Shown: positions 15,359 through 22,490, counted from the first letter of the stretch. The stretch is DNA of 22,979 nucleotides from G020353115 sp964389685 (GCA_964389685.1 CAYMFM010000058.1:1-22979), one strand, 5' to 3'. A program made the numbers and translations. Notes: generated from the letters alone by a model not told the origin.

Positions 15359-16861
15359 CTATCCAATCGTCTTTTGGACAATCTTACGGTTAAGTCCTAT
15401 AAAAATTGCAATCACAACAAACCACTGAACCAGGCAGGTCATCAGGCTGAAAGGTTTCAGGGGGTTATACCATTGTTCGCTCTCTCCTTCCATAAACGAT
15501 TCGAAAAGCCACCAGAACAATAAGAAGGTCGCTGCTACCGGGATGAATATCCTGATTGTCATACTCCAGAATTTTCCGACGGACCAGTCGTTATGCATCT
15601 CATTGATTTCCTGTATCACTCCTTTCACTCCCTGTCTGATCACAGCAAAGGCGATAAAAGCGCCGGAAATCATGAGCGCTCCGCTCCAGACGAAATCCTG
15701 GTTGCTCAGGATATTCAGGTTTCTTGCAGAAGGTATTCCAAGCAGGTAAACAAAAGCAACCACCAACCCGATGGCCACCGGGCGTTTCAATCCTGTATCC
15801 ACCATCACCCTGGTGGGCAGTTCCAGCTGGGCAATCAAGGAGGAAAATCCCGCAAAGGTAAGACCAAGAAAGAAGAGCACTGCCAGCGGATTACCAAACA
15901 TCATCCGGGCAAACAGTTGGGGCATCCAGATAAATGTTAATCCTGTTGAAGCAGGACCGCTGGTTTTCATGATCTCCAGGACCTGGGGATCCTGCATTCC
16001 CATTTCGGTCCGTAACACTGCGAATACCGTTCCAAAGACCATGATCCCGGCAAGAAGGGATACTGTATTGTTCCCTATTCCGGTAGTAAAGGCATTCTTC
16101 ACTGTTCCATGCTCCACCTTCATGTATGCTGCATAGGTTAGAAACAAACCCCATCCCGCTCCGGTATCAAAGGCATTTTGTGTCAGTGCTGAAATCCAGG
16201 TTTGTGGATCTTTCAATTGGCTCCATTCAGGCCTGAACAAATAGACTATACCATCCCAGGCTCCAGGGAGGGTGAGTGCCCGGATTACGGACAGGAACAC
16301 AATGATCAGCAGGGCGGGAATCAATATCTTATTCACCTTTTCGATCGATTTTATTCCTTTCCAGATTGCCAGCGCTCCAAATCCGATTGCCAGAACATGA
16401 AAAAGAAATGGCCAGGCACTTTCCTGGTAGTTATTCCAGGTCGCCCATGCAGCTTCTGTTGTAACCGGAAGCGGATGGATTAGTGTATGAACAAAATAGT
16501 AAATACACCATCCCACAACGATCGTATAAAAGAAGGTGATTGCTGTGGAGACAAAAGCCACAAACGTTCCCATCCAGGCAAATTTTCTTCCAACACTTTT
16601 AATAAAAATTCCCACGACACCCGACCGGTGTCTTTTCCCAAGGGAATACTCTGCAATGATCAGGGGAATGCTCCAGAGGAAAAGAAAAATCAGCCAGGCG
16701 ATCAGAAATGCACCGGCTCCATGATCTCCTCCCGATTGAGCGGCAATTCGCGGAAACCTCCATATGTTACCGGTACCTACAGCAATCCCCATTGCACTCA
16801 AAATCAATCCCCACCGCGACGAAAATCGCTGGTCTACACTTGAATCGAGATGGTTGGCCAT
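15359..16861 (-). CDS. Sodium-dependent transporter, NSS/SNF family
   Basis: This is a 500-aa inner-membrane protein with about 12 hydrophobic segments. It has the LeuT-type signature near the N-terminus: SSRWGLILSAMGIAVGTGNIWRFP, followed by PLIIAEYSLGK. Such proteins couple sodium entry to uptake of amino acids or related solutes; the substrate cannot be read here. The unwound TM1 region (AVGTGN) that binds sodium is conserved. A longer frame runs to a TTG at 16930, but the ATG at 16861 gives MANHLDSSVDQRFSSRWG, the short cytoplasmic N-terminus normal for the family. The longer version would add a spurious hydrophobic segment, so the ATG was chosen. It is a single gene, convergent with the deacylase gene and divergent from the GH127 gene. 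Confidence 0.9.
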   Translation of the reverse strand: MANHLDSSVDQRFSSRWGLILSAMGIAVGTGNIWRFPRIAAQSGGDHGAGAFLIAWLIFLFLWSIPLIIAEYSLGKRHRSGVVGIFIKSVGRKFAWMGTFVAFVSTAITFFYTIVVGWCIYYFVHTLIHPLPVTTEAAWATWNNYQESAWPFLFHVLAIGFGALAIWKGIKSIEKVNKILIPALLIIVFLSVIRALTLPGAWDGIVYLFRPEWSQLKDPQTWISALTQNAFDTGAGWGLFLTYAAYMKVEHGTVKNAFTTGIGNNTVSLLAGIMVFGTVFAVLRTEMGMQDPQVLEIMKTSGPASTGLTFIWMPQLFARMMFGNPLAVLFFLGLTFAGFSSLIAQLELPTRVMVDTGLKRPVAIGLVVAFVYLLGIPSARNLNILSNQDFVWSGALMISGAFIAFAVIRQGVKGVIQEINEMHNDWSVGKFWSMTIRIFIPVAATFLLFWWLFESFMEGESEQWYNPLKPFSLMTCLVQWFVVIAIFIGLNRKIVQKTIG

Positions 16862-16987
16862 ATAGGAATGGAAAATTACCGGGTTAAGAAAATATAGTAT
16901 TACAAGTATAACACAATTTATGAGAATCAAACAGGAGGCCTATGCTGTTAATGAACACGGATAGGTTATAAGTTATGCCAAAGTCCC

Positions 16988-17184
16988 GCCTGCCGTGTAA
17001 TACTTCACAATTTCGGTAACAAAATCAAATAACCATCTGTAGGAAGATTATATCGCAAATCTTTCTGCCGAATTGTTGTTTAACCATCTAAAATTACCCC
17101 GGCAGGGGTAGAATAATGAGTAGCCACCGGTCGTAACCGGTGGTTAAGATGTACGAGGAGATAACAACCCTACAGGGGTTGAAT
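16988..17184 (+). repeat. Three-hairpin dispersed element, copy 1
   Basis: The element opens with GCCTGCCGTGTAATACTTC and ACAATTTCGGTAACAA. After a variable stretch come three hairpins in fixed order. Box 1 is TACCCC-ggca-GGGGTA (17095-17110). It is joined by GAATAATGAGTA to box 2, CCACCGGT-cgta-ACCGGTGG (17124-17143). Box 3 is AACCC-TACAG-GGGTT (17166-17180), ending GAATATT. Copies 2 (-) and 3 (+) are at 20609-20812 and 20362-20592. This fills most of the 373-bp gap before the GH127 gene. Confidence 0.75.
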
Positions 17185-17209
17185 ATTTAAATATAAGGTG
17201 TTAATTTTA
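17179..17209 (+). promoter_or_regulatory. Possible promoter of the GH127 gene, overlapping the repeat end
   Basis: TTG (17179-17181), 20 nt and TAATTTTA (17202-17209) approximate the Bacteroidota promoter, with one mismatch in the -7 box. The TTG is part of the conserved GGGGTTGAAT terminus of the three-hairpin element. The ATG lies at 17235. Confidence 0.35.
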
Positions 17210-17234
17210 CATGTAACCATACAGACTGAATATC

Positions 17235-19583
17235 ATGGTAAGATTTGTTTACTCTTTTTTTATTCTCGGATTGATCATGACTGCCTGTCAATCGCCTTCA
17301 GAAAACCGGATTGCAACCGGTGGACCGGAGGTGGTAGCATTCCGGGCTCTGCCTTTTGAACTGACTGAGGTCAGGTTGCTGGATGGTCCTTTCAAGCATG
17401 CTACCGATCTGAATGTTCAATCACTGCTGAATTATGAGCCGAACCGGTTGCTCGCAAAATTCCGTTCAGAAGCCGGTTTGGAGCCGAAAGCGGAACACTA
17501 CCATGGATGGGAAGACAACACCATTGCCGGGCATAGCCTGGGGCATTACCTGAGTGCCTGTGCACTGATGTACCAAACTACAGGGGATCAGCGTTTCCTT
17601 GACCGTGTCAATTACATTGTAGATGAGCTGGGTATCTGCCAGGAAGCCGACGGGGACGGTTATATCGGGGCATTCCCCGATGGCAAACGGATCCTTGAAG
17701 AAGAGGTGGCGAAAGGAGATATTCGTTCGCAGGGGTTTGACCTGAATGGTATCTGGGTTCCCTATTACACTCAACAGAAAGTGATGGGTGGATTGCGTGA
17801 TGCTTACCAGCTTTGCGGTAATGAAAAAGCGCTTGATATTTCCGTGAAGTTTGCCGACTGGCTTGAAAAGATCGTTACCGGGCTAAGTGACCAACAGGTG
17901 CAGGAAATGCTTCACTGCGAACACGGAGGAATCAATGAAGTGCTGGCTGAATTGTATGGTGACACAGGTGATGAGAAATACCTTAAGATGTCACGGATAT
18001 TCCATCATAAAGCGATCCTTGAGCCGCTGGCTGAGAAAAAAGACATCTTCCCGGGAAAACATGGAAATACGCAAATCCCAAAACTCATCGGTGTTGCCCG
18101 GCGTTATGAATTAACCGGCGATAAGAAAGACCGTGCTATAGCAGAATTTGCATGGGACCGGATCGTCAATCATCATTCCTATGTTACCGGGGGACATGGC
18201 AACCATGAATATTTCGGTCCGCCGGATACCCTGCGTAACCGGTTAAGCAGCGGTACTACCGAATCGTGCAACGTCTATAACATGCTTAAGCTGACCCGTC
18301 ACCTGTTTGAATGGGAAGCTTCAGCCAAGGTGGCTGACTATTACGAGCGGGCCCTCTTCAACCACATCCTCTCCTCACAGCACCCGGAGGATGGCCGGGT
18401 CATTTACAACCTTTCACTTGAAATGGGGGGTTATAAATCCTACCAGGATCCTTACTGGTTTACCTGTTGTGTGGGAACCGGCATGGAAAACCATTCCAAG
18501 TACGGAAGAAATATTTTTTTCCATAACGATGAAGAGTTGTTCATCAGTCAGTTTATTGCTGCAGAACTGGATTGGAAGGAGAAAAAAATGAAAGTACGAC
18601 AGGTAACACAATATCCCGAAGAACAGGGAACAACCATTGAATTTGAATGTGAGCAGCCGACCAGATTGACCCTGCAGGTTCGTTTTCCTTACTGGGCGGG
18701 GAAGGGAATGGAGATCGTTGTAAACGGCAAAAAACTGAAAATTAACCGGTCGCCTGCCAGTTTTGTCCCCATCACCAGGAAATGGAAAACGGGTGACCGG
18801 GTGGAAATCCACATCCCTTTTACCCTGCGGCTTGAGACCATGCCGGATGACTCCAACCGGGTGGCTATCATGTACGGCCCCATTGTTATGGCAGGCTATC
18901 TGGGTCCTGAGGACGATCCGGATGCCTCCGATCCCCTGTATGTTCCTGTTCTGATGACCGAAAACCGTGATCCTTCCGGTTGGCTTGAACCGGTTCCCGG
19001 TGAGGTGAACACTTTCATGACATCCGGAGTTGGACAGCCGAGGGATGTTCAGGTAAAACCTTTCTATGCTACCCATGAACGCCGGTACACCGTATATTGG
19101 GATATGTTTACGCAGGAGCGGTGGCAGGAATTTCAGGCTGAATACCAGGCACAACTGCAGGAGAAAAAAAGAATTGAGGAGATGACCTATGATTTTGTGC
19201 AACCCGGAGAGATGCAGCCCGAACGGGATCACAATTTCCAGGGTGAACAAACCAATCCCGGAGAATTCAAAAACAGGCGGTATCGTGAAAGCCGAAACGG
19301 ATGGTTCTCCTACGACCTGAGCGTGATGATGGGTCAACCCATGGCGCTGGCAGTGGAATACTGGGGCGGTTTCCCCGGATCACGTACCTTTGATATTCTT
19401 GCCGGTGAGCAAATCATTGCAACGGAAAACATATCCAACAAAAAGGATGGACACTTTATATACATCACCTATGATATTCCGGAGGAGGTGACATACGGAA
19501 AACGAAAGGTGACTGTTACCTTCAAAGCCCATGAGGGACATCGGGCAGGGCCGGTTTTTGGAGTGCGGACGGTGAAACGATAG
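17235..19583 (+). CDS. GH127 beta-L-arabinofuranosidase, lipoprotein
   Basis: This is a 782-aa enzyme. The N-terminus is a lipoprotein signal with the lipobox MTAC, so Cys18 would be lipidated. The DUF1680/GH127 catalytic domain covers about 35-620. In the studied enzyme of this family a cysteine nucleophile and a zinc ion held by a Glu and three Cys do the chemistry (family knowledge). The corresponding motifs here are HGNHEYF (E325, acid/base), TTESCNVYNM (E343 and C345) and YWFTCCVGTG (C411 and C412), all intact. An (alpha/alpha) barrel with GHSLGHYLSACALMY and WEDN motifs precedes them. The C-terminal 130 residues are an extra beta-rich domain of the DUF6805 type. It likely removes beta-L-arabinofuranose from plant or glycoprotein glycans at the cell surface or in the periplasm. 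No SusC/SusD pair or other glycosidase is in the window, so it stands outside a visible utilisation locus. Confidence 0.92.
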   Translation: MVRFVYSFFILGLIMTACQSPSENRIATGGPEVVAFRALPFELTEVRLLDGPFKHATDLNVQSLLNYEPNRLLAKFRSEAGLEPKAEHYHGWEDNTIAGHSLGHYLSACALMYQTTGDQRFLDRVNYIVDELGICQEADGDGYIGAFPDGKRILEEEVAKGDIRSQGFDLNGIWVPYYTQQKVMGGLRDAYQLCGNEKALDISVKFADWLEKIVTGLSDQQVQEMLHCEHGGINEVLAELYGDTGDEKYLKMSRIFHHKAILEPLAEKKDIFPGKHGNTQIPKLIGVARRYELTGDKKDRAIAEFAWDRIVNHHSYVTGGHGNHEYFGPPDTLRNRLSSGTTESCNVYNMLKLTRHLFEWEASAKVADYYERALFNHILSSQHPEDGRVIYNLSLEMGGYKSYQDPYWFTCCVGTGMENHSKYGRNIFFHNDEELFISQFIAAELDWKEKKMKVRQVTQYPEEQGTTIEFECEQPTRLTLQVRFPYWAGKGMEIVVNGKKLKINRSPASFVPITRKWKTGDRVEIHIPFTLRLETMPDDSNRVAIMYGPIVMAGYLGPEDDPDASDPLYVPVLMTENRDPSGWLEPVPGEVNTFMTSGVGQPRDVQVKPFYATHERRYTVYWDMFTQERWQEFQAEYQAQLQEKKRIEEMTYDFVQPGEMQPERDHNFQGEQTNPGEFKNRRYRESRNGWFSYDLSVMMGQPMALAVEYWGGFPGSRTFDILAGEQIIATENISNKKDGHFIYITYDIPEEVTYGKRKVTVTFKAHEGHRAGPVFGVRTVKR

Positions 19584-19620
19584 TCATACGATTGTCATGC
19601 AATTGTCAAACGATGGTTTA

Positions 19621-19670
19621 CCCTGTGAAATAAAACTTCGTATCAGTGCCTTTGGCACTATTTCACAGGG
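19621..19670. repeat. CCCTGTGAAATA hairpin, copy E
   Basis: Perfect 12-bp arms CCCTGTGAAATA (19621-19632) and TATTTCACAGGG (19659-19670) enclose a second hairpin AGTGCC-TTT-GGCACT. The same arms occur at 20013-20062. It begins 37 bp after the GH127 stop and could end that transcript, although no T-tract follows. Confidence 0.7.
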
Positions 19671-19680
19671 TCATACAATG

Positions 19681-19734
19681 GTAACTCGATTGTAACTCGT
19701 TGTAATTCAGTTGTAATTCGATAGTAACTCAAGT
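19681..19734 (+). repeat. 11-bp degenerate tandem repeat
   Basis: Units of about 11 bp follow one another: GTAACTCGATT, GTAACTCGTT, GTAATTCAGTT, GTAATTCGATA and GTAACTCAAGT. Related units (CATACGATTGT, CATGCAATTGT) precede hairpin E at 19586-19608. There is no coding signal here. Confidence 0.6.
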
Positions 19735-19766
19735 GTCGCAATTTTTTGTACGTCTGGCAATTAACG

Positions 19767-19810
19767 GTCCATGGTATGTTTTCCCTCTTAGAAAGTATGC
19801 AGTTGGACCG
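19767..19810 (+). repeat. GGTCCA-box dispersed repeat, copy C
   Basis: This copy starts CGGTCCATGGTATGTTTTCCC and ends TATGCAGTTGGACCG. It is the plus-strand counterpart of copy D at 20130-20174, which carries the same sequence on the minus strand with a few differences. Hairpins at 19832 and 19881 follow it. Confidence 0.75.
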
Positions 19811-19831
19811 ATGGTTACAAAGAACGTGATC

Positions 19832-19908
19832 CCCTGGCATAAATGCCAGGGTAATTTATTGAATTATAGCTATATATCTGTTAACCCGGTATTTATACCG
19901 GGGGTTAA
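19832..19908. repeat. Two hairpins downstream of GGTCCA-box copy C
   Basis: The first is CCCTGGCAT-AA-ATGCCAGGG (19832-19851), a perfect 9-bp stem. The second is CCCGGTAT-TT-ATACCGGG (within 19885-19902), bounded by TTAAC and GGTTAA that extend the stem (19881-19908). Both short loops favour real hairpin formation in single-stranded DNA or RNA. Confidence 0.6.
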
Positions 19909-20012
19909 GTAACGCCTTAAACAATCGCCGGAACTGCATTGTTATTTGAAAAACCATACCTTTTATCTGGCGAAAGGCAGTAAACCGGTTCATAACAAAA
20001 CCCAGGGTTGCT

Positions 20013-20062
20013 CCCTGTGAAATACTCCATTGGAGTAAAAGCTTTGCTTTTATTTCACAGGG
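20013..20062. repeat. CCCTGTGAAATA hairpin, copy F, with two inner hairpins
   Basis: Arms CCCTGTGAAATA (20013-20024) and TATTTCACAGGG (20051-20062) are identical to those of copy E. Inside are two short perfect hairpins, ACTCC-ATT-GGAGT (20024-20036) and AAAAGC-TTT-GCTTTT (20037-20051). The whole can fold as a three-way junction. The outer arms are conserved while the inside differs from copy E. Confidence 0.7.
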
Positions 20063-20129
20063 AGGACGATAGTGACCGCCTGCCTGACGGCAGTCAGGTA
20101 ACCCGGGGTTGGTGTACACCCGTAAATAT

Positions 20130-20174
20130 GGTCCAACTGCGCTATTTATTCTTTGGGAAAGTATTCCATGGACC
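20130..20174 (-). repeat. GGTCCA-box dispersed repeat, copy D
   Basis: Read on the minus strand this begins CGGTCCATGGAATACTTTCCC and ends GCGCAGTTGGACC, closely matching copy C in opposite orientation. On the same strand it is followed by a GTGTACAC palindrome, a CCCCGGGTT segment and hairpin F. Confidence 0.75.
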
Positions 20175-20294
20175 GAAATACACCAGGCGTTAATCTGTGG
20201 AAGAAGATTTGAGAGGTGAGAGTTGATAATTCGATAGTAACTCTCCATAGGAGTCCTTCGGACAATGGTAACTCATTAATGAGAGAAGTGACAG

Positions 20295-20322
20295 GTTCTC
20301 GGTCCTGGGTCCTGGGTACTCG
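20295..20322 (+). repeat. Intergenic 7-bp tandem repeat
   Basis: Four degenerate heptamers GTTCTCG, GTCCTGG, GTCCTGG and GTACTCG stand in a row. The same unit length is found in the fibre signal peptides and at 22491-22511, which suggests that heptamer repeats are a general feature of this genome. Confidence 0.65.
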
Positions 20323-20361
20323 GTAAAAGACAAAAAGACAATTTTTAGCTCCGTAGGCCGT

Positions 20362-20592
20362 GCCTGCCGTGTATTTCTTCAGTATTCAGGCAACAGATTT
20401 TAATCCACACTTAAATCCCAATTTGGTTATCCCATTTGATATTTTTTTATGAATATTTAGAAGCCAATGATAAAAGAATCCCAAAGGGATTCAATTATGA
20501 GTAACCCGGTACGAGCCCCGAGGATTTTACTGGGGCGAAGTGCCGGGTAGGATGATGATAGAGAAACACAACCCCGAAGGGGTTGAATATTA
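20362..20592 (+). repeat. Three-hairpin dispersed element, copy 3
   Basis: The element opens with GCCTGCCGTGTATTTCTTC. Box 1 is GAATCCC-AAA-GGGATTC (20476-20492), joined by AATTATGAGTA to box 2. Box 2 is here a longer two-part hairpin with outer ACCCGG/CCGGGT (20504-20509, 20543-20548) and inner GCCCC/GGGGC (20515-20519, 20532-20536). Box 3 is AACCCC-GAA-GGGGTT (20570-20584), ending GAATATT. The stem sequences differ from copy 1 while pairing is kept. Confidence 0.7.
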
Positions 20593-20608
20593 ATATTTTA
20601 TATAGCAA

Positions 20609-20812
20609 AATTCAACCCCTACAGGGTTGTAATCTTCTTGTATATACTAACCACCGGTCATAACCGGTGGTTACTCATTATTCTACCCCGTTCGGGGTAA
20701 AGTGTAATGGTTAAAACTAGTTTCGCAAGAAGGACCTTGTATAAAACCTGCTTTTTGATATTCGTTTTAAACATTGTTGCCGAAATTGTGAAGTATTACA
20801 CAGCCGGCAGGC
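20609..20812 (-). repeat. Three-hairpin dispersed element, copy 2 (inverted)
   Basis: On the minus strand this matches copy 1: GCCTGCCGGCTGTGTAATAC, ACTTCACAATTTCGGCAACA, then TACCCC...GGGGTA (20684-20699). AGAATAATGAGTA follows, then AACCACCGGT...ACCGGTGGTT (20649-20672, 10-bp stem) and the CAACCC...GGGTTG box (20613-20629). It meets copy 3 tail to tail. The remaining bases up to 20945 are AT-rich apart from a GGCAGG-rich patch at 20801-20836. Confidence 0.75.
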
Positions 20813-20945
20813 AAGCGGCAGGTGGGCGGCAGGCAGGAGTTCAGGATGACCTAAATTCGGACTTTTGATACAGCCCCTACGGCAATTTTTATGATTTCCT
20901 GTATCTTGATCGAAATATTTATTCCCCCCTGCTAACATTCTTTAC

Positions 20946-20966
20946 TATATTTGTTCTTTTGAACAA
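20946..20966 (+). promoter_or_regulatory. Exact -7 box with overlapping inverted repeat before the DUF364 operon
   Basis: TATATTTG (20946-20953) matches TAnnTTTG exactly; no clear -33 TTG lies at the usual distance. TTGTTC-TTTT-GAACAA (20951-20966) overlaps its end and covers the expected transcription start. It could be an operator or a short leader hairpin. The ATG follows at 20979. Confidence 0.5.
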
Positions 20967-20978
20967 TCAATAACCCCC

Positions 20979-21683
20979 ATGCAGGAACCCCTCACCCATT
21001 TCTATTCAAAATACGGCTTCAATCCCGCTTCCATTAAACAACTGGTCTGTGGAGAGATCTACGTGGGTTTGATGCTCGACAACGGCAACGTTGGTGTCTG
21101 CTCGACTCTACAAAAAAAGGTGAATCTTAAAATGCATGACTTCGAACCGGTCGATCTGGCAAACATCGCCCACAGGATTGTCCTCACAGCCTATTACAAC
21201 GCGCTGGTGAACTATTCAAACCAATACAGCGGAACTTCCGATATTTTCGATGAGATCGATTTCAGGAAATACAACAACATTATTATGGTGGGCTATTTTC
21301 AGTCGCTGCTGAACAAATTTCAGCGGGAAAACATTGATATTGCCGTATTCGACCATATGGTTAGCGAACCAATGATCCTTGACCCACAGAAACAACAGGA
21401 ATTTAACCGGAAAGCGGATGCCATTATCCTTACGGGAACATCCATATTCAATGAAACCTTTCCAACCATTGTGGGTTGGACGAAAACCGGTTGTGATATC
21501 TTCGTGCTGGGTCCTTCCACCATCCTGCACCCGGACATGTTCCTGTATGGAAACATCAACGTACTGTTCGGAGCACTGTTTGAGAAGAATGACATACGAC
21601 CATTACAGGTTATTGGACAGGGAAAGGGAACCCGGGATTTTTTGCCCTTCATGAAAAAAGTATATTTAAAGCACAGTGTATGA
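20979..21683 (+). CDS. DUF4213/DUF364 protein, putative heavy-metal chelation domain
   Basis: This is a 234-aa cytoplasmic protein without signal peptide or membrane segments. The first part (about 5-90, with GEIYVGLMLDNGNVGVCSTL) matches the DUF4213 domain. The second (about 98-232) matches DUF364: NIIMVGYFQSLL, ADAIILTGTSIFNETF, FVLGPSTILHPDMF and NVLFGAL. A solved member of this family has been described as a possible heavy-metal chelation protein with a Rossmann-like half; its true reaction is unknown. Candidate active-site residues by conservation are the TGTSIFNET run (152-160), GPS (178-180) and H184. It is the first gene of a three-gene operon: its stop overlaps the ATG of the ThiF-type gene (ATGA at 21680-21683). 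The tight coupling argues that the E1-like enzyme and the carrier act with or on this protein. Confidence 0.85.
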   Translation: MQEPLTHFYSKYGFNPASIKQLVCGEIYVGLMLDNGNVGVCSTLQKKVNLKMHDFEPVDLANIAHRIVLTAYYNALVNYSNQYSGTSDIFDEIDFRKYNNIIMVGYFQSLLNKFQRENIDIAVFDHMVSEPMILDPQKQQEFNRKADAIILTGTSIFNETFPTIVGWTKTGCDIFVLGPSTILHPDMFLYGNINVLFGALFEKNDIRPLQVIGQGKGTRDFLPFMKKVYLKHSV

Positions 21684-22264
21684 CTACGGATCGGTTTGAC
21701 ATACTGAAAAGAACAAGGGTCGGTATTGCCGGTGCTGGAGGATTGGGATCAAACTGTGCCATAGCGCTCGCAAGGATCGGCATCGGTGAGCTGGTGATCG
21801 TAGATTTTGATACCGTTGAGGAGAGCAACCTGAACAGACAATACTATTTCACCGGCCAGGTCGGGATGAAAAAAGTGGAAGCATTGAAGGAGAACATTGG
21901 GAAAGTGAATCCGGAGGTGAAGGTCATTGCCCACGATCAGCTGCTTGACAGGGACAACCTTGCCGGCATCTTTTCAGGATGCAATGTTATCGTGGAGGCG
22001 TTTGACCTGGCTGAATCAAAAGAGATGATCATTGAGACGATCCAGTCACAGCTGCCGGAAACACCCCTTGTCATCGGGCTTGGTGTTGCCGGCTGGGGTG
22101 ACAATAACTCCATCAGATCCCGGCAGATCGGGAATCTTTACATTTGCGGGGATGAGAAAAGTGAAACGTCCGCATCCCTCCCACCCCTGGCACCACGCGT
22201 GGGGGTCGTTGCCAGCATGCAGGCAAACCAGGTTGTGGAAATCATACTGGGACCCATGTCATGA
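21680..22264 (+). CDS. ThiF-type E1-like adenylyltransferase, short form
   Basis: This is a 194-aa enzyme of the ThiF/MoeB/E1 superfamily, of the short ThiF form sometimes called family 2. It should adenylate the C-terminal glycine of a ThiS-type carrier using ATP (family knowledge). Visible motifs are the nucleotide loop GAGGLGS (18-24), VDFDTVEESNLNRQYY (41-56) with the conserved NxxR-type arginine R53 and Q54, and VEAFD with D109 in the place of the catalytic Asp. LPPLAPRVGVVASMQANQVVEIIL (167-190) closes the fold. The paired CxxC zinc motifs of longer MoeB/ThiF proteins are absent; only isolated Cys 26, 101 and 156 occur. The start overlaps the stop of the DUF364 gene and the stop overlaps the start of the carrier gene, both as ATGA. 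A role in ordinary thiamine synthesis is possible, but no thiG, thiH, thiE or thiC is adjacent. Confidence 0.88.
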   Translation: MTTDRFDILKRTRVGIAGAGGLGSNCAIALARIGIGELVIVDFDTVEESNLNRQYYFTGQVGMKKVEALKENIGKVNPEVKVIAHDQLLDRDNLAGIFSGCNVIVEAFDLAESKEMIIETIQSQLPETPLVIGLGVAGWGDNNSIRSRQIGNLYICGDEKSETSASLPPLAPRVGVVASMQANQVVEIILGPMS

Positions 22265-22464
22265 GGATCACGCTGAATAACAGACCGGAAGAGCTGCATT
22301 ACCCTTCCCTTACCGTTGCTGAATTGCTGCAGGTGAAAAAATTCTCCTTTAAACTGCTGGTGATAAAAATAAACGGAAAGCTGGTGAAGAAGGAGGAGTA
22401 TGGAACAGCTACCATCACCGATGGAGATGACGTGTCGGTCCTGCATTTGATCAGTGGGGGATGA
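22261..22464 (+). CDS. ThiS/MoaD-type sulfur carrier protein
   Basis: This is a 67-aa beta-grasp protein that ends in the di-glycine tail LISGG (66-67), the site that ThiF-type enzymes adenylate and that then carries a thiocarboxylate (family knowledge). ThiS-like features include LTVAELLQ early in the protein, VIKINGKLV in the middle and DGDDVSVLHLISGG at the end. The length is normal for ThiS. The ATG overlaps the ThiF-type stop codon by four bases, so translation is coupled and the pair are surely partners. Whether the sulfur goes to thiazole synthesis or to a product of the DUF364 protein cannot be read from the sequence. No gene follows within the window. Confidence 0.88.
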   Translation: MRITLNNRPEELHYPSLTVAELLQVKKFSFKLLVIKINGKLVKKEEYGTATITDGDDVSVLHLISGG

Positions 22465-22490
22465 TGGGGCAGAGGGCAAAGGGCATTTGT

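Noticed and set aside
16862..16930. Longer N-terminus of the sodium symporter
   Set aside because: The upstream start is TTG and adds a hydrophobic stretch that is not part of the family; the ATG at 16861 gives the normal N-terminus.
18414..19337. 307-aa open frame on the minus strand inside the GH127 gene
   Set aside because: It is antisense to a well-supported enzyme gene, has no recognisable motifs and looks like a codon-bias shadow.
19856..20248. 130-aa minus-strand open frame
   Set aside because: It is made of hairpin and GGTCCA-box repeats with no protein features; it arises because palindromes lack stops.
20979..22464. Standard thiamine operon
   Set aside because: Only ThiF- and ThiS-type genes are present, next to a DUF364 gene; no thiG, thiH, thiE, thiC or TPP riboswitch was seen, although the pair could still serve thiamine synthesis in trans.
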